Assembly (NCBI RefSeq): GCF_000090795.2
Contig: NW_003546470.1
Location: forward strand, 90,667-154,666
DNA length: 64,000 nucleotides
Source of the DNA: Amphimedon queenslandica
Taxonomy: Eukaryota; Porifera; Demospongiae; Haplosclerida; Niphatidae
Reading direction: 5' to 3'
Of the stretch, positions 48,035-60,503 are shown in pieces (positions within the stretch are counted from its first letter, which is position 1; the number at the start of each line of letters is the position of its first letter). Below the pieces are notes generated by a model. The model worked only from the letters and a program-made list of their open reading frames with translations, did no database searches and was not told where the DNA came from. The position numbers were made by a program, and so were the translations under genes.

Positions 48035-51000
48035 TCATTTGTATTTATTAATTCTTTCCAACCTACAATAAAGGGGTATATAATAGTATGTGAAGTCTAT
48101 GTAGGTATACAGCAATTCTAATTTCAAATGCTGATTTTATTTATGATTTTAGTGGCAGACATACAGAAAAGATAAATAATTTTATTAATTAATTGAGATC
48201 ACACTATACATGTACAATAGATGTAGTTGTACATAGAATTACTGACCTTGCTTCTTCTGCCTCTTGTATTTCTGATCTCTCTCTATCGGTTAACTCTTTC
48301 ATTGTCTCTCTATTGTCTCTAAATAATTATAAACAGTAAGAGATGTGTAAACATAAATTAATGTACATGTACATGTACATGTATGTGCTCATTAGTACTT
48401 GTAATATATGACACATCCATCATCATATAGTCCTAATGAGTAGCTCTCTGAAGTGATTGAATGCCATTTAAACTTATTCTCAATGTCAAGACATGATATC
48501 TCAACTGGAAATGAGATTAAAACCTATATAGAGAGAGTATTATTAAAGGTTGATTCTCAATATGACGCATTGCTTTTCTTACATTTGTGTTGTGATTAGA
48601 AGGAATGATAGCATTCATCAAAATTAAATCATAATAAAAATGTTCTATTATGGCATTTTGATCTTTGCTAGAATTTATTTCTACAGCACTTTTGATTACA
48701 ACACAAATAAAAGAAAGCAATGCGTCATATTGACAACTTGCCCTAATACGCTTTAATATCAATACTATTCAATAGTTACCTGTGAATAAGAGACATACTC
48801 AACAGGAATTCCACTAAACTCTGACAGCTGAAAGAACAAAAACAACAACAATAATAATAATAATAATAATAACAATAGAGAACAGGCTTTTTGCTGTGTC
48901 CATGATAATATTTGTATGGATGAGCTCCACTAGCAACAATTTTATTTCTAACCATGCACTTTTTCCAAGTTTCTACAGTGTAGCTAACACACTAATGTTG
49001 ATTTAAGTAAATACAATACAATATTATACATAGTTGTGAGTGAATTGTACACAAAAATGGCAATGGTTAAATTTCACAATGTTGGCAGTGCTAGATTGAA
49101 AATAGCTTGATTTGTTGATTCAGGCATTTCAAGATTTTGACAAAATTATTTTTACAAGTTAATACATATACATAGTTGGGATATAATACATAGTAATAAA
49201 ACAATATTATTTGAACAAATTGATCTAAAGGTGGGCTTACAATATTGTGCTAGGCTTGGAGTTATGTTGACACTGGTATAGAATTTGGTTCTGTTCTATC
49301 GTAAAGCATGCGTCAAAGGTCAAATCACTTCTACTTTTTTAAAATTGATGGTAGGCTGGCATAGCATTATATTATAAACATTGTCAATTGTCCTTGATCC
49401 TAACAAACTTAAACCCAGTGAGACAGCCTCATTATTAACATGTACATGTATTTTTATTTTACCTTAAAAATAAATTTAGAACTGTAATAATAATAATTAG
49501 CATCCAGTATCATTTCTTTTATTGGATCAACTGAACATTGTGATGGACGCCACCTCATAACATATACTTGTCTCTGTTCTCCATAATTCTTATTTCTTTC
49601 CTCTAATAAAATATAAGATAATATCAAATTTACTATCATATCAATGCACTTAAAATCTAATGATATACTAACCTTTCAATTGTTCGACGTATATTTCTCT
49701 ACTAGCATGAATTACCCGTTGATCAAGATATACTGTACCAGGGGACATACCTATCTTTTTACGTAACCTCATTCTACACAATGAGTCACAAAATAATAGT
49801 CACATGATGTGGTTACTTGTCTAATTCAAGATCACAGTCAATTCCTTGTATCTTTAATTCTTCAATAATTTGTTTCTTAATTTTTCTCACTGGTGTATTC
49901 TTAGCAACAACAAATTTCATCAAATAATTACAAAACTAAATAATTAAGATTTGAGAATAAAATACTGTTATTCTTATACATGTACCTCTATATTGTTAAC
50001 TTGTAACAAATATAATTTAATTCTGTACTCTCCTCTTTCTAATGCTCTACCCAGTCTTGTTATCAACTACTTGTAGGGTAAACAAAGAAATGAAAAAAGT
50101 AAAACAAATAATACACAAAACTACCTCCGATCCAGATTTAGTACCCATTAATGTCTTATCCCATCTCTCCATTTCATATTCTTGATACCCACTGATTCTG
50201 TACAGTTTAAAACCAGTAGCTGGTACACCAATCAGTGGAACCAGCTCCTCCTTCAATTGAGCTAATGTTATTCTCTTATCAACTTGTACCTGTATCTCTG
50301 TATTGATGAATAGAAGACAAGTATATTTAACAATATTTTACTTCTTTCTTTTCCTTTCTTTTCATCAGTTATTGAGATAATTTTTATCATCATTCTTTTT
50401 TCAGCTTCAGATACAATAGTGTCATTTCGAATTGTAGTGGGAGTTGCTTCAGGTTCAGGAGGTATTGTAATGTTCAGCAGTATACAGTAGATGTGATTCT
50501 GAATGTATCTGTACATCAAACTATTATGGAATTCTTTTCGATAATCTTCAGGATCAGACGATACATACATATTGAACTGAGAAATGTGTGTGTGTGTGTG
50601 TGTTAGTGTGCACATGCAAAAATAGGAAGTGACAAATATACAGAAAGAAATGAGCATAATACAGGTACCGTATTTCCTTAAATAAAAGCCCGGGCGTCTA
50701 TTTCCTAAAATGGTATTTGGATCTCGAAAAAATATATAAAAAATAAAAAAACGTCAGCCCAGAGCAGGATTCGAACCCGTAACCTCATGCTTTTGACTTC
50801 TGGAACTTCAGGCATTATCCACTAGACTACTGAGTCACTCCTAGGCTAGTGTTGCGTATTTATAGTTTAATTTTATTGCTACCCCGGCGTTTATTCAAAT
50901 GCGGCTTCTATTTAAGGATTTACGGTACATGTATAAGCTATTAATCTAATAGTTGCAAAATATTTGTTTCATTTGGTGGGTTGGCAGTTTTGTCATGGTC

Positions 51001-54000
51001 ATGTACTGAGCATGTGCAAATGTTGGGTTTAATTATAGTGAATTGTTATAAAATAGCCAAATTTGTACATGCATCTCAGGATATAGGAATAATACAGAAA
51101 ATTAATAATTTTGGAATAGTTACAAATATTTGAGGCAGCAAAAATATCAAATGAGCACAAAGCTGCATGTACCAATGCTACCTCATACAGTACATGTACC
51201 ATGTATTAGAGATGGGTGATTCCAGAAATTTGCATTTGATTCCAATTCCAAATACTTTTGAGACTAGAATCGAATACCGATTCCGAGTATTACATCTGCG
51301 CATGTACAAAGACACGTGTTATTAATTACAGCAATAATAATGAATAATTGAGGTATTAACTACTGATTAATTAACTATTATTAATATTTATGGGTGTTGC
51401 TTAATTTGGAATCGTTTCAAATAATTCTTACTTCTCATTCTATACGAGTACAATTCCATTCGGAATCGAAGGATCAAATACTGTATAGCTTGAAATTTTC
51501 GTGGAATGTAAATTTCGTAGTTTTCATGGTTATGGGGCTGCCCACAAAATTTAAACCCACAAAATCATTGAAGTGCAATCCCCTTACAGGCTATGTAAAC
51601 TGTCAACCATGAATTGCCCCACTAGGAGCAAACCACAAAAATATCAACCCACGAAAATTTCAAGCTATACGGTACTTCGGACTTGCCCATCACTAACATG
51701 CATATGAGTGATAAACTTTTAGCCTTTATAGTTTTTATAGCTTATATACCTTTCTGACTTGTTTGCTGAAAGTAAATGGGTATCCTTGATAAAGCATCTT
51801 CTCTAAACAACCTTCTACATCTGTAATATCCCGGACATGCATGTAGCCACTATGATATTCCTCAATTAATAATCTCAAGCATGATAAATTAATATTAAAC
51901 AACTAGAGAAAGAAAGGGACTGGTTCAAGAGAGGAACAATATAAATCTTTCCTCTTACTTCTCCTATAAACTGCTTTAATTCTCCAACAGTCCAACCCCA
52001 TTCACCTCTGACTGGTTTAGCTGGTTCTACTTCACCAGTTGACAGATCAACCATTGATATCTTTAGATTAATACCTATACATGTACACCATTGAATGTAG
52101 ATAGTTCATCAGAGGCATTGTTATGGCACTACCTCCACAACTGTATTTCTTAAACGTTTCAGTTTCTTTACAAGTTTCTAAGAATAGCCTAAAATAATAA
52201 TAAGCTCCATCCCCACCAGCAATCTCTCCAATAGTTAGATGCTGAGACTAAATTTAAGGATAAGATGATAAAACAATAGAAAAACCACTGTAGTGTAGAG
52301 AAGAATCAGTCTCGGAAGGCTTGTGATGCATTACATTAAAAAAAAACAAAGGGGCTGTGCTCACCAGCCCCCCCCCTTAAAACTGCTATAGAGTGCTTGC
52401 AGTACTTCAAAAGTGTTGTTTTGAATTTTATAAATGCATAAAAAATGGTTAAATTCTGTACTTCTATAAACTGACCACAAAACAAAAGAAGATTAAAGCT
52501 AAAAATATACAGTAGATAAAACTTACTTCATCAAGATCAAACATTACATCATTCTCAAAATCATAGTTAACTAAACGACATCTCTCAATGGGAATATGAG
52601 GACTTAATTTCATCAACTAAGAAAGAAAAAACATAAAGAGAAATAGATCAACTAAAAATAACAAACCTCATAAGCTTTATCCAGTACTGTGGGTAGTAAT
52701 TCATCTTCATGAACTTTAAGTGTTGACTTCTTTAATTTACCAGTAACAGGATGTTTGCAATGCACTTTGAACTATACAATAAAAGTAGTGTAGTGAGTGT
52801 ACTCACTGTCTCAGTCTCTCTTACTGCACACATTTGATACTCCACTTCATCATCGCTCAGACTATCATACTCAATCTCTTCACCCTCAGTCTCTTTCAAA
52901 TCTAATTGACAATAAAATGATGACATACACATCATCAATTAAACCTTTAATATCTTTCATAATCTTCTCATTGCATTCTCTTTCAGTAATTAGTTCCATA
53001 TTCATCAATGTTATCCTTTCTTGTAATTTCTCTATTATTCTTTTATTATCTACTAATGGCTGATAGTCTGGTCTTGTCATTGCTTCAAGATGAAATTTGC
53101 AGTTATCAGCTTCAAAAGCCATTCCTCTTCTCACTTTGCTAGCAGCTTTAATACATTATATAATTATAAATATAATTGAAAAAACTACTCTAACCTGAAC
53201 CAGTATTACTAGAAAGTGATCTCAAATACTCAACCTTCATTTTTGATAATTTGTTTGACAATTTTTTATTTTCTTTTAGTATCTCATTAAACTGAGAGCT
53301 CAATACAGTCAACTCTTCATAAAGTGGTTCTTCCTATTAATAATTATTACAATTAATACAAACTAATGAGATATACCTCAACTTCTTTAACTGATTCAGT
53401 ATCACTTTGAATAGACAATGATTCTACCTAATAATTAAAATACTTGATCAACTACATGTACATTTATTTTGGTGAATAAAAATTTGGTGAAACATACAAA
53501 CTACATGCAAAATCTGCTAAATTTATGGGAAAATCCATCTACACGGTATCTTAAATAATATAGTGCAAGATTTTTTAGGGTAGCAAATTTTGCAAATTTG
53601 AGCTTTGTAAAAGTACACAGGCTGACTCCCTGCCATCTTGTACCATGCATAAATCAATTTTTGCAAATGTACTTCAAAGAATCATGAAATCCATGCAATA
53701 TATAGCCCTCAAAATTTTGAACTGTATAGTAAATTGGTAATAGTGCATTAGCTAACCTCAAATACTTGAGCCATTGATATTTCTTGTGTTAAGTCAATTG
53801 TTTCCTATACATGTATCATACAAAATTGCATTGCACAGATTGGTATAACATGACATACCTTCTCTTTGCTACTGATAGCATCTTTTAGTCTATATTCAGC
53901 TTCTTCAAGTAGAATATAAGAAATAACCTGTAAAGGAACTATACTGTTACATGGTGTGTGATTCAAAAACAATTGATACATGTTTCAAGGTATAATACTG

Positions 54001-56667
54001 TATGCAGTGTGTACATGCATATTGCATGCAAAATGTATTTTAGTAAAGTGTTAAATTAGGTAAAACGGGATTCAATAGATAATATTTGCTATTTTGAAAA
54101 CCACCAATAAACTATAGTACTTACCTCCATATGTTGTAGTGAGTCTTGATCCTTTTGTTTTAGTTCCTATGTAGTATCATAAAACAATTAATATTCATAC
54201 ACTGTAAAACAATATTCAACTATTTATCACATGTGCACCTTTTGTCTAACGTCTTGTCTCTTCCATAATGTTAAGTTACCAATAGTCAGTTTCTTTAATC
54301 CTTGTCCCATTAGTATATGAATATTCTCTATCATCCTCAATACAGTAAACCCAACATCAGAGAAAGGAAAAGAGCAAGTGACAGATATTGAAGTGGAGGT
54401 TTCTATATACTTGATGATCAGTAGTTTACCAGATACTTTTGACAGTATATCCTTAATATCCTTCAGTACATGTTCCTCAGGCTCCCAGTCAAAGATAAAA
54501 GTAACTGTTTCACATAGAAGATGAGGAATGGAATCAAATCTTTCTTTCAAACAAAGACTAATAGAGAGTGACTTGCAGAATTCCTTTAACTCAGTTCTAT
54601 ATGTCTCAATGTATTTTGTAGCTTCTGCAACTTCCATTTCATCAACTACACTATGAAGGAGTTCAATATTAGTCAGTGAACATTCGTTTTGAATAAGATG
54701 CAAGATACCAGAAAGATCAGTACATTGCTCTACTTTTCGTCTAAGAATTGAGCTGCAACAAGAAAGGAATTCCTTTATTTCATCCAAAGGAGGAGATTTT
54801 CGTTTAATAATCTTGCCAATATTATAAAACATCCTTCCATAAGACATTCTCACTGACGTAAAGCTCATTAGTAAGTCTTTAGGAACAGGAACGTGTACTT
54901 CAACTGCAAAAATAAAAATCAAATATATTTCATTGGAGAAATTTATATTTGTATTTTGTATAATACACATAGCTGCAAGAAAAATCCACCCATAGGCCTT
55001 CACCAAAAATTATTTAAAAATCACAAGCTATCTTTTACTTATTTAAACATACTGCATAGCTAGAAAATTTTGCAGCCCAAAATTTCTGCTATTTTTATAA
55101 ATATGGAAAAAAGAAATTTTATTTTCAAAAATTTGTACATAAAGTAATGACCTAATTCATTTAAAAGGCATGGTGAATTCACAAAATAAAATCTGCAAGA
55201 GCCATTTTGATGGAAATTTGCAAAATTTTGGGCCGCAGAAATTTCTGGCTACATGGTATACAATAATAATTATACCTTGAGGCGATAAAGGTTGGGAAAC
55301 AGAATTACTTGCATCAGAAGTAGATGTATCTATATGAATATGTGAACAAAAATGCGTTATAATTTATAATAATGAAAGAATCATACCAGATTGAGCAATT
55401 TTTGGTATCTTGGTTTCATCAGTACTTGTATCTACAGCATGTACATGTATAATAAAAGTATTATGATTATAATTACTAATTACGTGTATTACTTTGAGAA
55501 ACAATAGCGTCCTTAAGAGTCTCAGAAACCATACCCACTTTAGGAGTAGGAAAATACTTACCTATAAACAAACAGTTGTCAATAGTTTTAATTAGCAACA
55601 CAAGACATTAGTGGTCATACTGATATTATCATACTCACTAATATCATCCAGTATAGCTTGTCCTAGTGATACATTAGTACTTATTGTACACAATACATTA
55701 GCAAATGTATGTAAACTGTTGGTATTAGTTTGAACAGCTTCTTTGACAACAGTTAATAGAGCCTCACGTTGATTAGGAATAGAGGGACTAGCTGACACCA
55801 CTCTACTAACTGCTTCTTGTGTTAACATACATTCAGCATAAAGTAACCAAGCAATACCAACAGAATCACAAAGAGACTGAGACAGGAAAGTATGACGGTT
55901 GTTAAAAATATTAATAAGAACATGATGCTCTATGATAAAAAATACAATGATTATACAAGGGGTTGTCACTTGCATATAGTCTGTTGTTTCACCTGTGACC
56001 AGATCGAAATGAAAATCAAGACATAAAGAGCTCCAAAAGATAGATATTAAGAGATCAAGACTTGCTTTTTAGATACGTATACCTTCATGTATGGCCATTT
56101 TTGCCTAATTGATATTGATAGTCTTAGTAAATTCTTTGACACCTCTATATATTCTCAGTCAAGATGCGGTTGCAGGTAAAACTGAAACAGCAATACAGCA
56201 GTTTCAATGCAAGTGACACCCTCTTGTTATAGTTATAATATACATGTAAATACAGTTATGCATGGTTGACTCACTTAGCGTCTCAGCTACAGCAGTTTCA
56301 TTGATAGATCGTAGAGCATCTGACAGTGAGTCCAAGTTGGCTCCTCCTCTACTGTCAACATTATCAGCTCTACTTAACCATTGGGAGAGGCACTCAGTCA
56401 TACAACGATACACATCACTATGATACTTCATTTCAATAGCATCCAGTGTATTCTTCCTTAGTCCTAGTCTCAGTCCAAGCTGATGCCATTTTGTTTCTGG
56501 GAAGCCACATCTCTTTAATAAGTCAAGAACGTCAACAAGATCATCAACTCCTGCATAAAACCGAGCAAAAGCATACGTATCAAAATGGTGGATTTGGTGA
56601 GGGATTTTGTCATCATCATCAAAGCTTAGCTTATAAGCGTACCTAAACAATTTTGACTAGTGGCCAT
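48035..56667 (-). CDS. Death-domain protein B fused to USP47 C-terminal ubiquitin-like array
   Basis: About 25 exons read cleanly through. Exon 1 (56643-56667) is MATSQNCL; exon 2 (56275-56550) is a Death domain (FPETKWHQLGLRLGLRKNTL, then CLSQWLSRAD). Exon 3 (about 55636-55929) is CARD-like. The exon at about 54241-54903 is the same unrecognised domain as in gene A (SLCLKERF, CETVTFIFDWEPEEHVLKDI, GLKKLTIGNLTLW). Six or so small exons (52860-54163) form a coiled coil with an acidic end. From about 52800 to 48035 the protein follows the C-terminal half of USP47: CRLVNYD, VDKRITLAQLKEEL, LGRALERGEYRIKLY, RLRKK, PGTVYLD, YDDGCVIYYRD, KELTDRERSEI, ending RINKYK. That half is a series of ubiquitin-like folds. 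No USP Cys or His box occurs anywhere in the gene, so it cannot be a protease as read. Introns of 45-60 nt and uninterrupted frames argue for a live gene. It lies 238 bp upstream of gene A. Two intronic MITEs are present. Confidence 0.8.
50581..50602. repeat. (GT)n microsatellite
   Basis: A short GT run in an intron of gene B. A similar run follows the exon 4 donor of the NLR (about 29331-29352). Confidence 0.8.
50666..50927. mobile_element. TIR element carrying a tRNA-derived (SINE-like) core
   Basis: Inverted termini TACCGTATTTCCTTAAATAA and, inwards from the right, TACCGTAAATCCTTAAATAG bound a 262-bp element in an intron of gene B. The core at about 50757-50839, read on the minus strand, has an A-box-like TAGTCTAGTGG and a perfect B box GGTTCGAATCC with correct relative spacing, as in a tRNA gene. 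The acceptor-stem sequences do not pair, so it is not a working tRNA. Confidence 0.7.
50757..50839 (-). pseudogene. tRNA-like sequence (pseudo-tRNA)
   Basis: Contains internal Pol III promoter boxes: an A-box-like segment near 50815-50826 and a consensus B box near 50769-50780. The T-arm is recognisable (GGGTTCGAATCC). The first bases (GAGTGAC) cannot pair with the last (GCTCTGG), and no clean anticodon stem forms, so an amino-acid identity is not given. It is embedded in the TIR element at 50666-50927. Confidence 0.55.
51479..51674. mobile_element. MITE with TACTGTATAGC / TACCGTATAGC ends
   Basis: 196 bp in an intron of gene B. The inverted ends TACTGTATAGCTTGAAATTT and TACCGTATAGCTTGAAATTT pair almost perfectly and the interior has further complementarity. 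A related half-element may lie near 7211. No coding capacity. Confidence 0.78.
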
Positions 56668-57374
56668 AGTTCTATAAGTGTACCATGAGCAGTTCGATGA
56701 GCAGTCTTGGCCCCAGGCCAGAGCACTGAGCAGTCAGAAGTCGAGTCAGAAGTCAAACAACTATTGTGGGAGGGAAGAAGGGCGGGGTTTTAGACATGCC
56801 CCGTACACAAGTAACACAACCAAAAGTAATCATGCCTGAATTAGCAATATTGCCCAAAATGAACGAATCAAGCCTGATATCAGTACTGGTACAGTCCTGA
56901 CAAGTATCACTGCTGATCATGCCCGATGCTCTGGCCTGAACCAGTGCAAGACCTTTTCATAATTGTGTCGCAACTGATTTCATGACTGTATCGTGACTGA
57001 TTGCCCAAAATACATGATCCAGTACTGATTTCACGACTGATTCAGGCTAGTATCATCCTGATTCAGACTCCAAACTTTTGGTTGTGTAGATAGATCTATT
57101 AGAGTAATTGATTTTTTTTTGAAATACGACCAAAAGGTCACAATTTATAATAAAACACAATAGAATATAAATCAAATAGATCTAGTAGTAAGGCTAGGAC
57201 ACAGTGTTACTGTGGAGCATTGCTCCAAAACAGACTGGCAAGCCAGCGTAATTACAAAGAAAAAAAAACAAGAAAGAAGGAAGACTAGAACAGATTTAAT
57301 AAGGAAAAGAAAGTTAATAAAAATAAATTAATTAGAATTAAAAAAAAAATAAAGTGATAAAATAAGAGTAATAG
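56668..57374. other. Intergenic between gene B and the LINE fragment
   Basis: It should contain the gene B promoter. Locally less AT-rich at 56690-56800. Repeated short words such as 'ctgattt' and 'catgact' occur at 56960-57060 ('catgactgtatcgtgactga' then 'cacgactgattcaggc'), suggesting a small degenerate tandem. A-rich sequence follows at 57250-57350. No gene is seen. Confidence 0.45.
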
Positions 57375-58140
57375 TCATATTGGTGGTGACCACTCACTAT
57401 TATGTCTACTGTTGAAGATGGCATATGAACAGGAGATGGCTGGGAAACTGAGTTGGGAAATAAAACTGTTTCTTAAAAATCTTTTTGACAGATGTGGTAA
57501 TACTTGTTGTATTGAATTTATTGAGCATTGAAGAAAATGACCTAAAGCTCCTATCTCAACTGTCTCCAGGTCTGTGGCATATCCACGGGAAGAGAGATCT
57601 GATACTAGGGAGATATAATTTTCCTTCCTTTGCTTCCTTTCTCTTGCATTTGTTAAGCTGGCCATATTATTACTGGGGATGGTAAGTTCCAGTAGACAAA
57701 TATATCTACCATCAATGATCACAATGTCAGGTCTAGCTGTTGTGACTATAATATTTAATGGGATGGTGGCTGGAGGGGTATCTGAAGCTCTGAGATTATT
57801 AAGATCGGCAAATATTGTAACTGACTCATCTAGGTTATCCCTCAACAGATTGTATAATCTTTTAAGAACAGTATCATGTCTCCAAGTATAGCGACCTTGT
57901 AATAAACTAGTAGGGCAACAGCTCAGGATATGATTCACAGTGCATTGTGGAGCATTACAAAGACCACAAGATGAGTCAGTGCGGTATTTCCAACGACACA
58001 AGGTCATTGGGGTTGGTAAGCAGTCAATACCTGCACGAATAATGAATGATAGTTGTCCAGCTGGAAGAGCAGTAATTACTCTAGACCAAACCTTTGAGTC
58101 AGACTCTAGTGGAATTAATACAGTATTAGTAATACAGTAA
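57375..58140 (-). mobile_element. Non-LTR retrotransposon fragment: zinc knuckle plus restriction-like endonuclease
   Basis: An open frame continuing upstream of the Met at 58007. It opens with VWSRVITALPAGQLSF, then TPMTLCRWKYRTDSSCGLC and HILSCC (a CCHC zinc knuckle), then LQGRYTWRHD, and PDIVIIDGRYICLLELTIP. The last has the spaced acidic residues of the restriction-like endonuclease found at the C-terminus of R2/R4-type LINEs. A stop follows at 57375. The reverse transcriptase itself is absent, so this is a 5'-truncated copy, which is usual for target-primed insertion. The retained ~250 codons have no frameshift. Beyond the stop (57100-57370) there is A-rich sequence that could be the element's 3' untranslated part or tail. 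Confidence 0.75.
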
Positions 58141-58807
58141 TTATAGATTAAACGAATTCATTTACTTTAATATCTATGTTCTAGATCTAGATTAATTATT
58201 TTGATTACTAATTTACTGCTCAGGTACTGTTTCATGGAAAATGACTGAGTTGCCTGTGTACTTCAGTAGCTACTTGTCCACCACTCCAAAGACAATTTAA
58301 TTTTAGAAGCAAAGCCATGCCAAACTTCTGCAGTTGGAGAAATTCCAGCTAAAGAATGAGGTACATAAATCTACTTTGTATGTTTCTGTAATTCTGTGAG
58401 TTTAATTTTCATTGTTGGAGCTTGGAAAAGAACTAAAGTTCTAAGCATACTATGTATGTGTACAATGTACATTACTACTATTGGCTTATTTACAATGTAA
58501 CATTCAAATTTTATTTAAAAAGTGTAGTTGATTTGACCATTTGATGCATCAATAATGATAGAGTTTAATCAAATTTAGGTGTAGCATCATAATAAACACG
58601 TTTAGTTCATAAGTTGTTGAATTGCATTTTGAATTTACAGTTTTATTTCATAAGTTGACAGAAAACCAAAAGAGCCATTTTCGTTCATCTTTCCATCAGA
58701 TGATGCATTCACCAATGAAGAGAAACTGATGGTAATAATACGTGGAAGTGGAGTAATGAGAGCTGGTCAATGGTCTTGAAGGTATGATATTACTATTAGG
58801 CAGTTGT
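58141..58807. other. Intergenic, no recognised gene
   Basis: AT-rich stretch between the LINE fragment and the 1.15 kb repeat. A short plus-strand open piece near 58660-58785 (PKEPFSFIFPSD-like wording in one frame) may be a gene scrap but has no identifiable domain. Confidence 0.35.
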
Positions 58808-59937
58808 ATATCAGCTCAAAGTTGGTATACAACATAAGTTCAAAGTATATCAAGTGGTAAAAACTACTTTTCATTTTTGGCATGTAGCATACCAGACTAT
58901 AGTATTCTGTTTTGGCCCGATTTTTAGCAACTTTTAAAATTTGTAAAAAATCAAATTTTGATTTAAATCAGCTCAAACTTTCTATGCAAGATGTCTAAGA
59001 ACATGTATATGCATCAGAAAAAATATAGAAATTAAAAATTTTCCACTTTTCATTTTTTGACAAATTTTAGCTGAAATCCCGCACTAGTCTGGTCATGCCG
59101 TGACCAGATTATCACTGTACTGTTTTTGAACCAAAGCCTCATGTATAACTCACGCTGTCTTGATTTGACATTTAAAGGCACAACATGCATTTACATGTAA
59201 CTAGTTGTACATAGTGCATAAAGGAAAGAATTATTACGATTGCTAATTTAAAAAGCTAAAAAAGTAAAGGCTATATAATAGCCCATGGTAATTGGCTCAA
59301 AGATCATCCCAAATTTTTATTATATTTTTGAATATATATTGATGTACTGATGTTGTATGTATAGAATGTTTGAGCTAATTCTAACAAATAATTTTTGAGC
59401 TATGGCCATTTAATTGAATTGGTCACTTTAAAAAAAGCAATGGCTATAGCCGATGGTTTTTCTGAACAATGGTTCCAAAGTTTCTCCAAATTTTTATTAC
59501 ATTTTCTGGTACACATTGATGCTCTTATGTGATATAGAAAAGTTTGAGCTATTATAGCCCATGGTTTTCTTTGAAAATTGGTTCCAAAATTTCAACAAAT
59601 TTTTATTATATTTTCTGATGCACATTGATGCTCCTACGTGATGTAGAAATTTTCAACAAATAATTTCTAGCTATGAGCATTAATAAAAATTGTAATTGCA
59701 TAAGTGCATCAATATGCATCAGAAAATGTACTAGAAATTGATGTGTTTTTGGCTATATAGCCCATAATTATCATTCCTTAGTATTAGCCATGGAAATAAC
59801 ATGTATGGTATTTTTCTAACTGCCATCTAAAATTTACAAATATACCAATGCTATAGTTTATGAAGATGAAATCAAGAAATCTCAATGTTCATTTCATTTT
59901 TGATAAATATCAAGGTTTATGCTACATGTACATGCAT
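58808..59937. repeat. ~1.15 kb dispersed repeat, copy 2
   Basis: Same orientation and order of landmarks as 41545-42757: 'aaagttggtata', 'actacttttcatttttggca', 'accaaagcctcatgtataac', 'tggttttctttgaaaattgg', 'ttcatttttgataaatatca'. Divergence between the copies is mainly point changes and small gaps. No protein is encoded. It probably represents a non-autonomous element that incorporated 177-bp-type sequence. Confidence 0.8.
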
Positions 59938-60233
59938 ATTACACAAGCAATGATTGTCAGTATTCATTGATAACAGATTTGAGACATAATGATATATAAC
60001 TAGTCAATTGCATTTGTGTACATGTACTTGTGCTTTACTCAATAAGTGAGTCAGTGACATAGATCTGTCACCTGTGACAATTGCCATTATGATTAGGAAG
60101 TAATCCATTAAGTCAATATATATACATTACATATGTATTACATACCATTACGATTGCGTCAGCCAATCAAACACAGCAATTTAATTTGTGTCCATGATCC
60201 ATCTTGACCCATCCTAATAAATACATAAATGAA

Positions 60234-60503
60234 TACCGTACAGCCTCAAACTTTCGTCGGTGAAAACATTTGTCAATTTCGTCAATTGACAAAAAATGAC
60301 GAATAATTTTACCGATGAATAATAATAATTATTATAGTTTATACTACATGTTCATATATTGACCTGCATGTTTCAGTGTCACTCAGTGGGCGTGGCTGAG
60401 ATTAATTTTGTCAATAAATCTGATTGTGACGAATGTTTTGTTTTTGCTACTTATAACCATTATGACAAAAGTTTTGCTGACAAAAGTTTGAGGCTGTATG
60501 GTA
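60234..60503. mobile_element. MITE with TACCGTACAGCC ends
   Basis: 270 bp. The ends are TACCGTACAGCCTCAAACTT and, inwards from the right, TACCATACAGCCTCAAACTT, followed by TTCGTCGG against TTGTCAGC. The interior carries shorter GACGAA/GACAAA motifs in both orientations. No coding capacity. Confidence 0.8.

Noticed and set aside
50757-50839. Functional tRNA gene
   Set aside because: A and B boxes are good but the acceptor stem does not pair and no proper anticodon arm forms, so it is kept as a pseudo-tRNA.
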